A stretch of DNA of 64,000 nucleotides from Deinococcus sp. QL22 (lineage in GTDB: Bacteria; Deinococcota; Deinococci; Deinococcales; Deinococcaceae), in contig NZ_CP097154.1 in NCBI RefSeq assembly GCF_023370075.1, forward strand, positions 186,001 through 250,000, read 5' to 3'. A program made the translations under genes and the position numbers. The notes under the pieces were generated by a model. The model saw only the letters and a program-made list of their open reading frames with translations, did not search any database and was not told where the DNA came from. Positions 20,731-29,543 of this stretch are shown piece by piece. Every line of letters begins with the position of its first letter. The stretch's first letter is position 1.

Positions 20731-21666
20731 ATGAGTTCTACGTTCAGAGAGATTCGACCTCTCCCCCCAAAACTGGCCACTTGGTCTGTGATCTGTTTGG
20801 CCCTTCTAGCAGCAACCGCTTCAGCTCAGACTGCCTCCAGCAGCAAAAAAACTGTGTTGACGACTTTTACGATTCTGGCGGACATGGTTAAAAACGTGGC
20901 GGGCGACAAGGTGAACGTAGTGTCCATCACCAAGCCCGGCGCAGAAATTCACGGGTATCAGCCGACGCCCAGCGACCTTGTGCGGGCCACCAAGGCTGAC
21001 CTGATTTTCGACAACGGCCTGAATCTGGAACTGTGGTTCGAGCGGTTCCAGCGCAACCTGAAGGGCGTGCCGCGTATCACGCTGACCCAGAACATCAAAC
21101 CCGTGAATATTGCAGGCGACGCTTACCGGGGCAAACCCAACCCACACGCTTGGATGTCGCCCAGAAACGGCCTGATCTACGTGGAAAATATCCGCCGCGC
21201 TCTGGTCAAACTCGATCCCAACAACGCCGCCACTTTTAATGCCAACGCCAAAGCGTACAGCGCCAAACTCGCAGTGCTGGACAAGACCCTGAAGACTCAA
21301 CTGGCGACGTTGCCGACGGGCACGCGCACCCTCGTGACCTGTGAGGGCGCGTTTAGTTACCTGACCCGCGATTACGGATTACGCGAGGCCTACCTGTGGC
21401 CCGTGAATGCCGAGAGTCAGGGAACGCCCCGGCAGGTGCAGGGCGTGATAGATACGGTTCGCAAGCTGAAAGTGCCCACCGTGTTCTGCGAAAGTACGGT
21501 GTCGCCCGGCGCGATGGAGCAGGTGGCGCGGGAAGCAGACACCAAGTTCGGCGGCCTGCTCTATGTGGACTCGCTCAGCGATGCACGCGGCCCGGTGCCG
21601 ACCTACCTGAAGTTACTGCAACACGATGTAGACACGATTTTACGTGGTCTCAAAGGAGCAAAATGA
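20731..21666 (+). CDS. Mn/Zn-type ABC transporter substrate-binding protein
   Basis: A 311-residue cluster A-I metal-binding lipoprotein-like or periplasmic protein with an N-terminal hydrophobic segment LATWSVICLALLAATASAQT. The metal-site histidines and acids of the PsaA/MntC/TroA fold are visible: EIHGYQPTPSDL, NPHAWMSP, CEGAFSYLTRDYGL and VFCESTVSP. The His/His/Glu/Asp-type set favours manganese or iron over zinc, and there is no His-rich loop of the ZnuA type. It overlaps the ATPase start by 4 bp. The palindromic box upstream supports metal-dependent repression. Manganese uptake is of special importance in Deinococcus oxidative-stress resistance. Confidence 0.9.
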   Translation: MSSTFREIRPLPPKLATWSVICLALLAATASAQTASSSKKTVLTTFTILADMVKNVAGDKVNVVSITKPGAEIHGYQPTPSDLVRATKADLIFDNGLNLELWFERFQRNLKGVPRITLTQNIKPVNIAGDAYRGKPNPHAWMSPRNGLIYVENIRRALVKLDPNNAATFNANAKAYSAKLAVLDKTLKTQLATLPTGTRTLVTCEGAFSYLTRDYGLREAYLWPVNAESQGTPRQVQGVIDTVRKLKVPTVFCESTVSPGAMEQVAREADTKFGGLLYVDSLSDARGPVPTYLKLLQHDVDTILRGLKGAK

Positions 21667-22535
21667 CGGCTTCTGTCCTTCCACATCCCGCCGGAACCGT
21701 TACCTCCCAGCCCATTCCCAGCCTCAGCGTCGAGGGTGTCAGCGTGGCCTATTCGGGCGGGCAAGTGGCCCTGCGCGACGTGACCCTGCACCTGAATGCA
21801 GGCACCATTTGCGGCCTGATCGGTCTGAACGGCGCGGGCAAAAGCACTCTGTTCAAGACCATCATGGGGTTTTTGCCGACGCGTCAGGGGCAAGTGCTGG
21901 TGCATGGTCAGCCGGTACAAGCCGCCCAGCGCGGCGGCCTGATCGCCTATGTGCCGCAAAGCGAGGAAGTGGACTGGACGTTTCCGGTGAGCGTGGAAGA
22001 CGTGGTGATGATGGGCCGCTACGGGCATATGGGCCGCCTGCGCCGTGCGTCTCGCCATGACCGCGATGTAGTGACGCACAGCCTGAACCGCGTGGGCATG
22101 AGTGATTTCCGGGGGCGGCAAATCGGTGAGTTGTCAGGCGGGCAGCGCAAACGCGCCTTTCTGGCCCGGGCCCTAGCCCAGGAAGGCAAATTGCTGCTGC
22201 TGGACGAACCTTTTGGCGGCGTGGATGCCAGCACCAGCGAGACCATCATGGGCCTGCTGCGCGATTTGCGGAATGAGGGCCACACGGTACTGATCAGTAC
22301 GCATGACCTGGGCAGCATCGAAGCCCTGTGCGACACGGTGGCGCTGTTGGCGGGCCGCACCGTGCTTGCCAGTGGCTCCACGCGGGAAGTTTTTACGCCC
22401 GAAAATCTGGGGCGCGTGTTTGGCGGTTTGCCTATGCTGACGCCGGGCGGAACCGTGGTAGTAACGGGCACAAGTCCTACAGCTAACAATGCCAAATCAA
22501 CCAACCCTAGTTCAACCAACACTGGGCCCAACTGA
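21663..22535 (+). CDS. Mn/Zn-type ABC transporter ATP-binding protein
   Basis: A 290-residue ABC ATPase. Walker A is [14 protein letters not shown] near residue 58, the Q-loop follows in IAYVPQSEEVDWTFPVSVEDVVMMGRYG, the signature is GELSGGQRKRAFLARAL, and Walker B is LLLLDEPFGGVD. The VDWTFPVSV segment is characteristic of metal-transport ATPases (MntB/ZnuC/TroB group). The ATG at 21663 overlaps the binding-protein stop and its own stop overlaps the permease start by one base, so the three genes form a tight operon. A threonine/serine/asparagine-rich tail follows the ABC domain. Confidence 0.92.
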   Translation: MTASVLPHPAGTVTSQPIPSLSVEGVSVAYSGGQVALRDVTLHLNAGTICGLIGLNGAGKSTLFKTIMGFLPTRQGQVLVHGQPVQAAQRGGLIAYVPQSEEVDWTFPVSVEDVVMMGRYGHMGRLRRASRHDRDVVTHSLNRVGMSDFRGRQIGELSGGQRKRAFLARALAQEGKLLLLDEPFGGVDASTSETIMGLLRDLRNEGHTVLISTHDLGSIEALCDTVALLAGRTVLASGSTREVFTPENLGRVFGGLPMLTPGGTVVVTGTSPTANNAKSTNPSSTNTGPN

Positions 22536-23398
22536 TGGAAATTTTAACCACACTACTGGCCCCCTTGCAATACGACTTTATGCTGCGGGCGCTGGGCATC
22601 AGTGCGTTGGTGGGGGCGGTGTGCGCCGTGCTGTCGTGCTTCGTGACCCTGAAAGGCTGGTCGCTGATGGGCGACGCCGTGTCTCACGCCGTGCTGCCGG
22701 GCGTGGTGCTGGCCTATCTGGTGGGCGTGCCGTTCATCGTGGGCGCGTTCATCTTCGGGCTGGGCAGCGTTACAGCCATCGGCTTTATTCAGTCACGTTC
22801 TCGCGTCAAGGAAGACACCGTGATCGGCGTGGTCTTTACCGGGCTGTTTGCGCTGGGATTGCTGCTGCTCTCCAAAGTGCCCAGCGACGTGCACCTCAGT
22901 CATATCCTGTTTGGCGACGTGCTGGGCATCCGCGATACCGATGTCATTCAGACCATCATCGTGGGCGTCATCGCGCTCGTTTCCATCATGGTGCTGCGAA
23001 AAGACCTGATGCTGTTCGTCTTTGACCCGACGCACGCCCGCTCTATCGGCCTGAATACCACGTTTTTGCATTACGCGCTGCTGACCATTCTGGCCCTGAC
23101 CATCGTGACGGCGCTGCAAACCGTGGGCGTGATTCTGGTGGTCGCCATGCTCATTACGCCGGGAGCTACCGCCTATCTGCTCACCGACAAATTTAACCGC
23201 ATGATCTGGATCGCGGTGGGCTGCGGCGTGCTGTCCAGCCTCTTGGGAACCTATTTTAGCTACTTTTTGGATGGTGCGACCGGCGCATGCATTGTGCTGA
23301 TGCAGAGCCTGTTTTTTGCCGCCGCCTTTCTGTTTGCTCCCAAGCACGGGCAGTTAGCGTTGGCACGTCAGCGGGTACGCGATCAGAGCGCCACATAA
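22535..23398 (+). CDS. Mn/Zn-type ABC transporter permease
   Basis: A 287-residue membrane protein of the ABC-3 family with about eight hydrophobic segments. The family pattern CFVTLKGWSLMGDAVSHAVLPGVVLAYLVG is at residues 35-64, and ARSIGLNTTFLHYALLTILALTIVTALQTVGVILVVAMLITPGATAYLL follows in the second half. It forms the channel for the preceding ATPase and binding protein. A strong terminator follows its stop, closing a three-gene operon. Confidence 0.92.
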   Translation: MEILTTLLAPLQYDFMLRALGISALVGAVCAVLSCFVTLKGWSLMGDAVSHAVLPGVVLAYLVGVPFIVGAFIFGLGSVTAIGFIQSRSRVKEDTVIGVVFTGLFALGLLLLSKVPSDVHLSHILFGDVLGIRDTDVIQTIIVGVIALVSIMVLRKDLMLFVFDPTHARSIGLNTTFLHYALLTILALTIVTALQTVGVILVVAMLITPGATAYLLTDKFNRMIWIAVGCGVLSSLLGTYFSYFLDGATGACIVLMQSLFFAAAFLFAPKHGQLALARQRVRDQSAT

Positions 23399-23420
23399 GA
23401 AGATACGTTTGATGGTCAGG

Positions 23421-23458
23421 AATAAAGCTCAGGCCTTTGCGGTGGCCTGAGCTTTATT
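23421..23458. terminator. Strong bidirectional terminator
   Basis: A perfect 15-bp stem, AATAAAGCTCAGGCC (23421-23435) with its complement at 23444-23458, and an 8-base loop. AT-rich stem ends give A- and T-rich flanks on both strands. It separates the metal operon from the convergent sugar-kinase operon. Confidence 0.9.
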
Positions 23459-23478
23459 CTTGTCCTGCCCTTCCCTAT

Positions 23479-24366
23479 CTACTGCCCTACCAGCACCGCC
23501 GCTGTTCTGGCCGCCGCTTCTGCATGATTGCGCTGCTGCACCACCGCACCGGGCAGGGCGCGGGTCAGCAGGGCGGGGTATAAGGGACTGACCCGCAGTG
23601 CGCCGCCTGAGAGGGTAACGGGAAGCGGCCCTACCCGTGTCCGCACCCGCCGTGCCAGTTCGGCCAGAGCCGCCGCCGATGCCTCCAAAATCGCCAGGGC
23701 TTCGGCATCTCCGGCATCGGCGGCGCGGCCCACGGCAGGGGCAAGCTGGGCCATGGCAGAGGCGCCGGGAGTGGCGTAAGCAAAAGCACGCACAGTGCTC
23801 CAATCCAAACCGCCTGTGATAGCGGCAACCTCCCGCGCCAAGATGGAGTCTGGCACCCGGCCCAAGTCCAGTGCGTCGGTTATCAGGCGCAGGGCCGCCC
23901 GGCCTATGCTGAAGCCGCCGCCCTCATCGCCCAACAGGAAGCCGCGCCCGCCCGCCCGCACCACTGCGCCGCTTTCGGCCACGTGGTAGGCGATGCTGCC
24001 CGTGCCTGCATACACCAAAATTCCGGCACCGGGCCGCAGATGGGCGCGGTAGGCCAGATCAAGGTCGCCCTCCACGCCGACCCGTTCGGGGGCCAGATTC
24101 AGTGCGCCCGCCAACAGCAGCCTGACCTCGGCGGCGCGGGCCGAATCGGTGCTCAGGGCGGGCATCCCGGCGTGCAGAGCGTCGGGCTGGCCGGGCAAGG
24201 CGGCGGCCAAGGCGGCCAGATTCGCCGCACCCACCGCTGACGCCAGCAAGGTAGCAGTCAGCGGCGGCGTCACGCCCGAAGCCACCGTGACACCGCCGCG
24301 CACCAGCACCCATTTGGTACCGCTACCGCCCGCATCTAGACCCAACAGCAGGGGCGAGCGCGTCAA
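23479..24366 (-). CDS. BadF/BcrA-type ATPase, probable GlcNAc/MurNAc kinase
   Basis: A 295-residue sugar kinase of the BadF/BadG/BcrA ASKHA family. The phosphate-1 loop LLGLDAGGSGTKWVLV, phosphate-2 VYAGTGSIAYHVAE with the following GRGFLLGDEGGGFSIGRAAL, and the adenosine-site VTLSGGALRVSPLYPALL are all visible. This is the pattern of N-acetylglucosamine kinases and of the clostridial MurK that also phosphorylates MurNAc. It is the last gene of the Opp-type transport operon, divergent from murQ and an AmiE-like gene, which makes MurNAc (and GlcNAc) phosphorylation the best guess: its product would feed MurQ. GlcNAc-only specificity is the main alternative. Confidence 0.82.
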   Translation of the reverse strand: MTRSPLLLGLDAGGSGTKWVLVRGGVTVASGVTPPLTATLLASAVGAANLAALAAALPGQPDALHAGMPALSTDSARAAEVRLLLAGALNLAPERVGVEGDLDLAYRAHLRPGAGILVYAGTGSIAYHVAESGAVVRAGGRGFLLGDEGGGFSIGRAALRLITDALDLGRVPDSILAREVAAITGGLDWSTVRAFAYATPGASAMAQLAPAVGRAADAGDAEALAILEASAAALAELARRVRTRVGPLPVTLSGGALRVSPLYPALLTRALPGAVVQQRNHAEAAARTAAVLVGQ

Positions 24367-24484
24367 GAAATTACCAGAGTGAAGGAGACGAAAGACATTT
24401 CTCAGCAGTGTACGGTAGTTGAAGGGCTATGAGCGGTGTTGGCGGCGCTAGCTCAGCGGATCTGAATATGAGCGGCTTGGAATC

Positions 24485-25621
24485 TTAACGACTCTGGGTA
24501 TCTGCGGCGTCGCGCAGGGCATCACCAAAAAAGTTGAAAGCTAACACCGACAGAAAAATCATCAAGCCCGGAGCCAGCAGCCACGGACGGCCCGCCAACG
24601 TTTCAAAATTGTTGGCTTCCTTCAGCAGCAGGCCCCAACTGGTCATGGGTTCCTTGATGCCCACGCCGAGAAACGACAGCGTACTTTCTCCGATGATGTA
24701 GCCCGGCAGAGCGAGGGTGGCCGACACGATCAGGAAGGAACTGAGGTTGGGCATGACGTGGCGCAGGATGACGCGCAGGTCGCGCACACCGAGCGCCTGA
24801 GCCGCCGACACGTAATCGAGTTGCCGGGCCGCCAGCACTTGCCCACGCACCACCCGCGCCACACTGGCCCAGCCGATCAGGGCCAACACCGCCACGATGC
24901 CCGCGTACACCCAGGTAGACGGCCATCGGGCCGGAACGAGCACGCTGATGGCCAGCAAGATAGGCAGGCGCGGAAAGCTGAGCAGCACTTCTACGACCCG
25001 CTGAATGATGTCATCGGTGCGGCCCCCGTAATACCCACTGATGCCGCCCATGATGATGCCGATGCCGAAGGAAATCAGCACGCCCAGCACGCCCACCGTG
25101 AGGCTGACCTGCCCACCGACCAGCATGCGCGACAACAAATCGCGGCCCAGCAGATCGGTACCGAGGGGGAAGAAGAACTGGCCTTCGGGCACGCCGAACA
25201 GGTGAACGGTGGAGGGAATGCCCAGCCAGCGGTAAGGTTCCCCGCGCACGAACAGGCCGATATACACGGGGTTTTCCCGGTCTACGACGTTGGTGCGGGC
25301 AAACGTGACTGGGTCGCGACCCTGTTTGACACCGTACACGAAGGGCCGAGTGAGTTGACCCTTGTGGACGATATGCACGGCTTGCGGAGCCTGGTAACTG
25401 AACGCTTCATGCTGCGCCGTGACCGAATACGGCGCGAGAAACGGCGAAAACAGCGTGATCAGGTAAAGCACGAGCAGCATCCAGCCACCAAGAACGCCCA
25501 GCCGGGATTTTCGGTAGCGCCGCCAGGCCAGGGCGAGGGGCGAAGGCACGCGGGCCACCGCAGCCGGGGCAGAAATGGTCGTCACAGCCGTTCTCCGCAC
25601 GGCCCACAATCCACGTTCCAT
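24485..25621 (-). CDS. Dpp/Opp-type ABC transporter permease (C subunit)
   Basis: A permease of the peptide/nickel/opine family, C type. The protein has RYRKSRLGVLGGWMLLVLYLITLFSPFLAPYS as its first membrane segment, a long periplasmic loop carrying PLGTDLLGRDLLSRMLVGG (diagnostic), then four further segments and the EAA-like VSAAQALGVRDLRVILRHVMPNL. From ATG 25621 it is 378 residues, but the first dozen (MERGLWAVRR) are encoded by a dispersed repeat copy. GTG at 25585 may be the ancestral start, giving 366. It lies 8 bp after the B permease. No cognate ATPase genes are present. Confidence 0.88.
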   Translation of the reverse strand: MERGLWAVRRTAVTTISAPAAVARVPSPLALAWRRYRKSRLGVLGGWMLLVLYLITLFSPFLAPYSVTAQHEAFSYQAPQAVHIVHKGQLTRPFVYGVKQGRDPVTFARTNVVDRENPVYIGLFVRGEPYRWLGIPSTVHLFGVPEGQFFFPLGTDLLGRDLLSRMLVGGQVSLTVGVLGVLISFGIGIIMGGISGYYGGRTDDIIQRVVEVLLSFPRLPILLAISVLVPARWPSTWVYAGIVAVLALIGWASVARVVRGQVLAARQLDYVSAAQALGVRDLRVILRHVMPNLSSFLIVSATLALPGYIIGESTLSFLGVGIKEPMTSWGLLLKEANNFETLAGRPWLLAPGLMIFLSVLAFNFFGDALRDAADTQSR

Positions 25622-25628
25622 GCTCCGT
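25598..25628. repeat. Dispersed repeat copy at permease joint
   Basis: The block CCCACAATCCACGTTCCATG (starting about 25602) matches the copy inside beta-galactosidase in its CCCAC..TCCACGTTC core. It lies in the few bases between two permease genes and supplies the ATG and first codons of the C permease. Confidence 0.55.
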
Positions 25629-26600
25629 TCATGAGTACCTCACCCGTGGGTCAGACCACGCCAGCAGCAGATCGGAGAGCAGGTTGCCCAGCAGCAGCAG
25701 CACAGCGCTCATCATCAAGAGCGTCAGGGCCATGTATTGATCCTTATTCAGCAGACTGGTGTACAGCATGGGGCCGATGGTGGGCAGGTTCAGCACGATG
25801 GAGGCGACGATGGTGCCGCTGATCAGGGCGGGCAAACTGAGTCCGGCGAGGCTGATCATGGGATTGATGGCGTTGCGGACGGCATGCCGCCAGATGACTT
25901 TTTGCTGCGTCAGGCCCTTGGCTTTGGCCGTCCGCACGTAATCCTGCGTCAGCACATCCAGCATCGAGGCCCGCATCTGGCGCATCAGGCCCGCCACGCC
26001 CTCCAACCCGATAGCGATGACCGGAATCCAGAGGTGGTTCAGCAAATCCAGCACTTTGGGCCACGACCACGGCGCGTCTATGTACTGAGAACTGAGAATG
26101 CCGCCCACGTTGGTGCCGCCCAAGCTGAGCACGAGGGCCACCAGCAGCAACGACGCCAGAAAATCAGGAATTGCCAGCCCGATGTACCCGAAAAAGTTGG
26201 CGACCTGTGCGCCGAAGCCGTTGCGGTTGAACGCCGTGTAGATGCCCAGTGGAACGGCGATTAACCAGCTAACCAGCAGCGTGAGGCCCGAAATCAGCAC
26301 CGTCCAACCCAGGAGTTCGCCAATGACGCTGGTCACGGGGCGGTTTTGAAAGAAAGAGTAGCCGAAGTCGAAGCGCGACACCACGCCCCACAGCCAGCGG
26401 CCATATTGCACGGCGGCGGGTTGGTCGAGGCCCAGTTGCCGCCGGATCGCGTCCGCCGTTTCCTGTGTAAAACGCGGGTCTTCTAGATACTGGTCGGTAA
26501 AATTTCCGGGTTGCAGCTTGATCACGGCAAAGCACACCACGCTGATGATCAGGATGGTGGGAATCATGCCCAGCAAGCGGCGCAGCGTGTAGGTCAGCAT
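25629..26600 (-). CDS. Dpp/Opp-type ABC transporter permease (B subunit)
   Basis: A 323-residue permease with the B-type start MLTYTLRRLLGMIPTILIISVVCFAVIKLQPGNF and about six membrane segments. The EAA-type loop YVRTAKAKGLTQQKVIWRHAVRNAINPMISLAG near residue 215 is the family hallmark. The ATG at 26600 was chosen because this is where family similarity begins; the upstream in-frame extension is GTGG-repeat sequence. It works with the C permease and the binding protein 150 bp upstream. Cargo is inferred to be muropeptides from the neighbouring murQ/kinase/amidase genes. Confidence 0.9.
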   Translation of the reverse strand: MLTYTLRRLLGMIPTILIISVVCFAVIKLQPGNFTDQYLEDPRFTQETADAIRRQLGLDQPAAVQYGRWLWGVVSRFDFGYSFFQNRPVTSVIGELLGWTVLISGLTLLVSWLIAVPLGIYTAFNRNGFGAQVANFFGYIGLAIPDFLASLLLVALVLSLGGTNVGGILSSQYIDAPWSWPKVLDLLNHLWIPVIAIGLEGVAGLMRQMRASMLDVLTQDYVRTAKAKGLTQQKVIWRHAVRNAINPMISLAGLSLPALISGTIVASIVLNLPTIGPMLYTSLLNKDQYMALTLLMMSAVLLLLGNLLSDLLLAWSDPRVRYS

Positions 26601-26642
26601 GGCCGAGGGTGGGCTGTGGAGTGTGGGGTGTGGGGAGACATG
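26601..26642. repeat. GTGG-rich repeat before B permease
   Basis: GGCTGTGGAGTGTGGGGTGT and flanking GTGG runs, of the same compositional family as copies near 6255, 7310, 25598 and 29505, lie directly upstream of the permease start. Confidence 0.4.
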
Positions 26643-26672
26643 GGACAACTCCTTGAATTGGGCGGCAACAAC

Positions 26673-26727
26673 TGGGGCGCGTGGGCTGGTGGGGCGTTTT
26701 CTGCCCTTCCACACGCCACGCGCCCCA
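26673..26727 (-). terminator. Long hairpin between binding protein and permeases
   Basis: A perfect 12-bp stem, TGGGGCGCGTGG (26673-26684) with CCACGCGCCCCA (26716-26727), lies between the binding-protein stop (26751) and the B permease start (26600). There is no proper T-run on the minus strand, so partial attenuation or mRNA stabilisation is more likely than termination. This mirrors the hairpin at 9267-9300. Confidence 0.55.
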
Positions 26728-26750
26728 ATTGTCAGTTCTAGATGTTCGGC

Positions 26751-28493
26751 TTACTTCTGAAAAATGAGCGGCACGGGGTTGTAGCCCGGAATGACGCCGA
26801 GGTTGTACACGTAGTTGCCGTACTTGTTGCTGACTGCGCCGATGTTTTCGGGCTTAGCAAGGGGCGTGACGGGCAAGTTTTGAGCGAAAATCAGTTGCCA
26901 GCGGGTGTACAGCGCCTTGCGGGTCGAGCGGCTGGAGGTGGTGGCCGCGTCATTGAAGATCGAGTAGATTTCTTTTTCCCATGGGAACATTCTGGCGACG
27001 TTGGGGGTGGAGCCGTCTACGGCGGGCTGCAAGGAGCGGTGCCAGTAGTACAGCGCCCCGCCGGGTTGCCAGATGGGTTTGCGGAGTTCGGGGTCGGGCT
27101 GGTCGCCAAACGCGTGCAGGATCATTTCCCAGTCGCCACTTTGCCCGGTCGACAGGAGCTTGCTGGACAAAATGCCCTTGAGGTTGACCTTCACGCCCGC
27201 CTTGGCAAAGTCGCTTTGGATGATGGCCGCGAGCGATGGGTACACACTGGAATCTGTGCCGTAGGTCAAGTCGAATTCCAAATTCTTGCCACCGGGCAAG
27301 TTGCGCACGCCGTCGCCGTTGGTATCGCGGATGCCGAGGGCGTTGAGGGCCGTGCCCACCGCCGCGATGTTGAAGTTGCCGAGTTGCGGTTTGGTGTTGG
27401 CGTACCAATCTTTGTTAACCGGAGCCACGCCGTGACCGGGTAGGCTGGCGAGGCCGTTGTATACGGTGTCAATGATGCGGTCTCGGTTCAGGGCGCCCTG
27501 CATGGCGCGGCGAAAACGCACATCGCTGAACAGTTTGGCGAGGGCCGCGTCTTTGGCATCAAAGTTGTAGGCCACGAACGGCGGGCTGCCGAACAGGGCC
27601 GTAGAGCGGAAGACCTTGAAGGCCGCGCCTGATACTTCACGCTGCTTGAGGTCGGGGAACTGCGCCCCAGTCACGTTGAGCTGATCCACGTTGCCCGCCA
27701 AGAACTGGGCCACCTGCGCCTGTGGGTCGCGGATAATCAGGAATTCTACGGCGTTCAGGTAGGGCAGCTTGGTGCCTTTGGCGTCTACTTTCCAGTAGTT
27801 GGCGTTTTTGGTCAGGGCCACTTTTTGGCCTGCGGTGTAGCTGGCAAGCTTAAACGGCCCGGTGCCGACGATATCGGCTGGGGCGGTGTTGCTGGGCCAG
27901 ACGTTGTTTACGGCGGCACCCTTGACGTTGCCAAATTTGTGCTGCGGCATAATGAAATAGCGTTGCTGAAGCAGGAAGGCAGGCGCGGCGCGGGGCAAGA
28001 CGAACTGCACCGTGTAGGCGTCCACTTTCTTCATTTCTACCGGCTTGCCGTCCAGCTTGAAGTTGCCTGGATCGCCCGCCCGCGCTTCGGGATTCATGAT
28101 CAGGTTTTCGTAGGTGTACATCACGTCGTCGGCGTTGAAGGCCTGTCCGTCGCTCCATTTCACGTCACGCCGCAGCTTGAAGGTGTAGGTTTTGCCGTCG
28201 CTACTGACGGCCACGCTTTCGGCCAGTGCGGGTTCGAGCTTGTAGGAAGACAGGTTGAATTCCATCAGGCCGTCGAACATCTGCTGGGCCACCAGGCCGA
28301 GGTTGCTGTCGATGACGCCGTAATAATTCAGGCTTTGGGGGCTGTCACCGAGAGCGAGGGTGTAGGTGCCGCCCGGCTTTCCATCAACGATACCGAGTGC
28401 ACCGTACCCAGTCACTTTTTTGGGCGCGGCGAAGGCGGCCCCGGCGAGGGCGAGCGTCATCAGGGCCAGCGCGGTAGAGGAACGTTTTAACAT
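26751..28493 (-). CDS. Dpp/Opp-type ABC transporter substrate-binding protein
   Basis: A 580-residue periplasmic binding protein of SBP family 5 (peptides, opines, oligosaccharides). The signal peptide is LKRSSTALALMTLALAGAAFAA. The mature part has the domain I signature VAVSSDGKTYTFKLRRDVKWSDGQAFNADDVMYTYENL at about 95-130 and YFIMPQHKFG later. A GGAGG site stands before ATG 28493. It is first in a minus-strand operon (binding protein, B, C, kinase), divergent from the GntR-murQ-amidase operon, with which it shares a 153-bp control region. I infer it binds muropeptides or anhydro-MurNAc compounds; ordinary dipeptides are the alternative. Confidence 0.88.
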   Translation of the reverse strand: MLKRSSTALALMTLALAGAAFAAPKKVTGYGALGIVDGKPGGTYTLALGDSPQSLNYYGVIDSNLGLVAQQMFDGLMEFNLSSYKLEPALAESVAVSSDGKTYTFKLRRDVKWSDGQAFNADDVMYTYENLIMNPEARAGDPGNFKLDGKPVEMKKVDAYTVQFVLPRAAPAFLLQQRYFIMPQHKFGNVKGAAVNNVWPSNTAPADIVGTGPFKLASYTAGQKVALTKNANYWKVDAKGTKLPYLNAVEFLIIRDPQAQVAQFLAGNVDQLNVTGAQFPDLKQREVSGAAFKVFRSTALFGSPPFVAYNFDAKDAALAKLFSDVRFRRAMQGALNRDRIIDTVYNGLASLPGHGVAPVNKDWYANTKPQLGNFNIAAVGTALNALGIRDTNGDGVRNLPGGKNLEFDLTYGTDSSVYPSLAAIIQSDFAKAGVKVNLKGILSSKLLSTGQSGDWEMILHAFGDQPDPELRKPIWQPGGALYYWHRSLQPAVDGSTPNVARMFPWEKEIYSIFNDAATTSSRSTRKALYTRWQLIFAQNLPVTPLAKPENIGAVSNKYGNYVYNLGVIPGYNPVPLIFQK

Positions 28494-28561
28494 AGACAGC
28501 CTCCAGAAATGAGGTGGTGCGGGAAATGCGGGCGGGTTGTGGATTAAGCCTCCCTAGACTA

Positions 28562-28639
28562 ATACCACTTGCACTCCACTTGCAAGCCCCTGACAAGTTT
28601 TGGCCCAGTGGTTGCATAGAGGTGTGGAAGTGGTATGGT
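28562..28639. promoter_or_regulatory. Divergent promoters with GntR-type half-sites
   Basis: ATACCACTT (28562-28570) and its exact complement AAGTGGTAT (28628-28636) flank the region. Two direct CCACTTGCA repeats (28565-28573 and 28576-28584) are 11 bp apart, one helical turn. For the plus strand, TTGCAT (28612-28617), a 16-bp spacer and TATGGT (28634-28639) form a promoter whose -10 is covered by AAGTGGTAT. For the minus strand, TTGCAA and TATTAG overlap the CCACTT repeats. Binding by the adjacent GntR protein would control both operons. Confidence 0.6.
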
Positions 28640-28646
28640 CTTAACC

Positions 28647-29516
28647 ATGACCGCCGCGTTGCCCTGGGCCATTCCGCTAGATGCGGACAGTGCTACTCCT
28701 GTGTATGTGCAGGTGGCGCATGGACTGGAACAGGGCATAGAAGCCGGGGCCATCAGCCGAGGCAGCGCCCTACCCGCCGAACGGGAATTGGCCCACACAC
28801 TCGGCATTTCGCGGGTTACGGTGCGGCAGGCCTTGGCGGTATTGGCCGAGCGGGGCTTGTTGGTGCGGCGGCACGGCAGCGGTACGTTTGTCAGTTCCAA
28901 CGACGTTCTTTCAAGCGAGGTCAGTTCAGCAGGGCAGGTTGGCCTCTCTGAGGATTCGGTTCAACACTCAAACCAGCAAGCGGCGTCCGGCCTTGCCTCG
29001 CGCCCACTCGGACTTCTGACCGGATTCAGCGACGATATCCGCTCCAGGGGCCTGATTCCGGGGGCGCGGGTGCTGCGGTTCGAGCGTGGGTATCCGACGC
29101 CGCAAGAAGCCATGACGCTGGCCCTGTCGCCCACTGAAGGCGTGATCCGGCTGCGCCGATTGCGAACGGCCAGCGGAGAACCCTTGGCGATAGAAGACAG
29201 CACCCTGCCCGCCACCCTCGCCCCAGACCTGACGCTGGACGCCGTGACAGACGCCAGTTTATATGCCCTACTCGCGGCGCGTGGACTGCGTCCTCACCGG
29301 GCTATTCGGCACCTGCGGGCCGTAAACGCCGACGCAGAGCTGGCCGCCCTGCTGGACATCGCCCCCGGCGCGGCCCTGATTGCCACCGAGCGCGTGTCCT
29401 GGACGGCGGCAGGACGCCCGATAGAACATGCCCGCGCCCATTACCGGGGCGACCGCTACGACTTCGTGATGGAGTTGCAGGGCGGCCAGGAGCAGGAGAA
29501 ACAACGTGGAGGGTAG
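28647..29516 (+). CDS. GntR/HutC-family regulator
   Basis: A 289-residue repressor with an N-terminal GntR winged helix ([66 protein letters not shown]) and a C-terminal UTRA ligand-binding domain typical of HutC members ([54 protein letters not shown]). The UTRA branch usually senses a sugar phosphate or amino compound; MurNAc-6-P or GlcNAc-6-P are plausible here. ATG 28647 was preferred over 28635 because TATGGT ends seven bases before it. A dispersed repeat lies at its 3' end. The stop is 27 bp before murQ, so the genes form one operon. Confidence 0.9.
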   Translation: MTAALPWAIPLDADSATPVYVQVAHGLEQGIEAGAISRGSALPAERELAHTLGISRVTVRQALAVLAERGLLVRRHGSGTFVSSNDVLSSEVSSAGQVGLSEDSVQHSNQQAASGLASRPLGLLTGFSDDIRSRGLIPGARVLRFERGYPTPQEAMTLALSPTEGVIRLRRLRTASGEPLAIEDSTLPATLAPDLTLDAVTDASLYALLAARGLRPHRAIRHLRAVNADAELAALLDIAPGAALIATERVSWTAAGRPIEHARAHYRGDRYDFVMELQGGQEQEKQRGG

Positions 29517-29535
29517 AGCGTGGAACGTGGGGGAA
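29505..29535. repeat. Dispersed repeat copy at gntR-murQ joint
   Basis: GTGGAGGGTAGAGCGTGGAA and flanks, read on the minus strand, give the CCCAC..TCCACG..C block seen at about 6317 and 25602. Here it covers the last codons of the GntR gene and the spacer to murQ. Confidence 0.5.
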
Positions 29536-29543
29536 CCGAGACA

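Noticed and set aside
24420..24480. Possible small gene or RNA between the kinase and C permease
   Set aside because: A GCGCTAGCTCAGCGG fragment resembles a tRNA D-arm by chance, but no cloverleaf can be formed.
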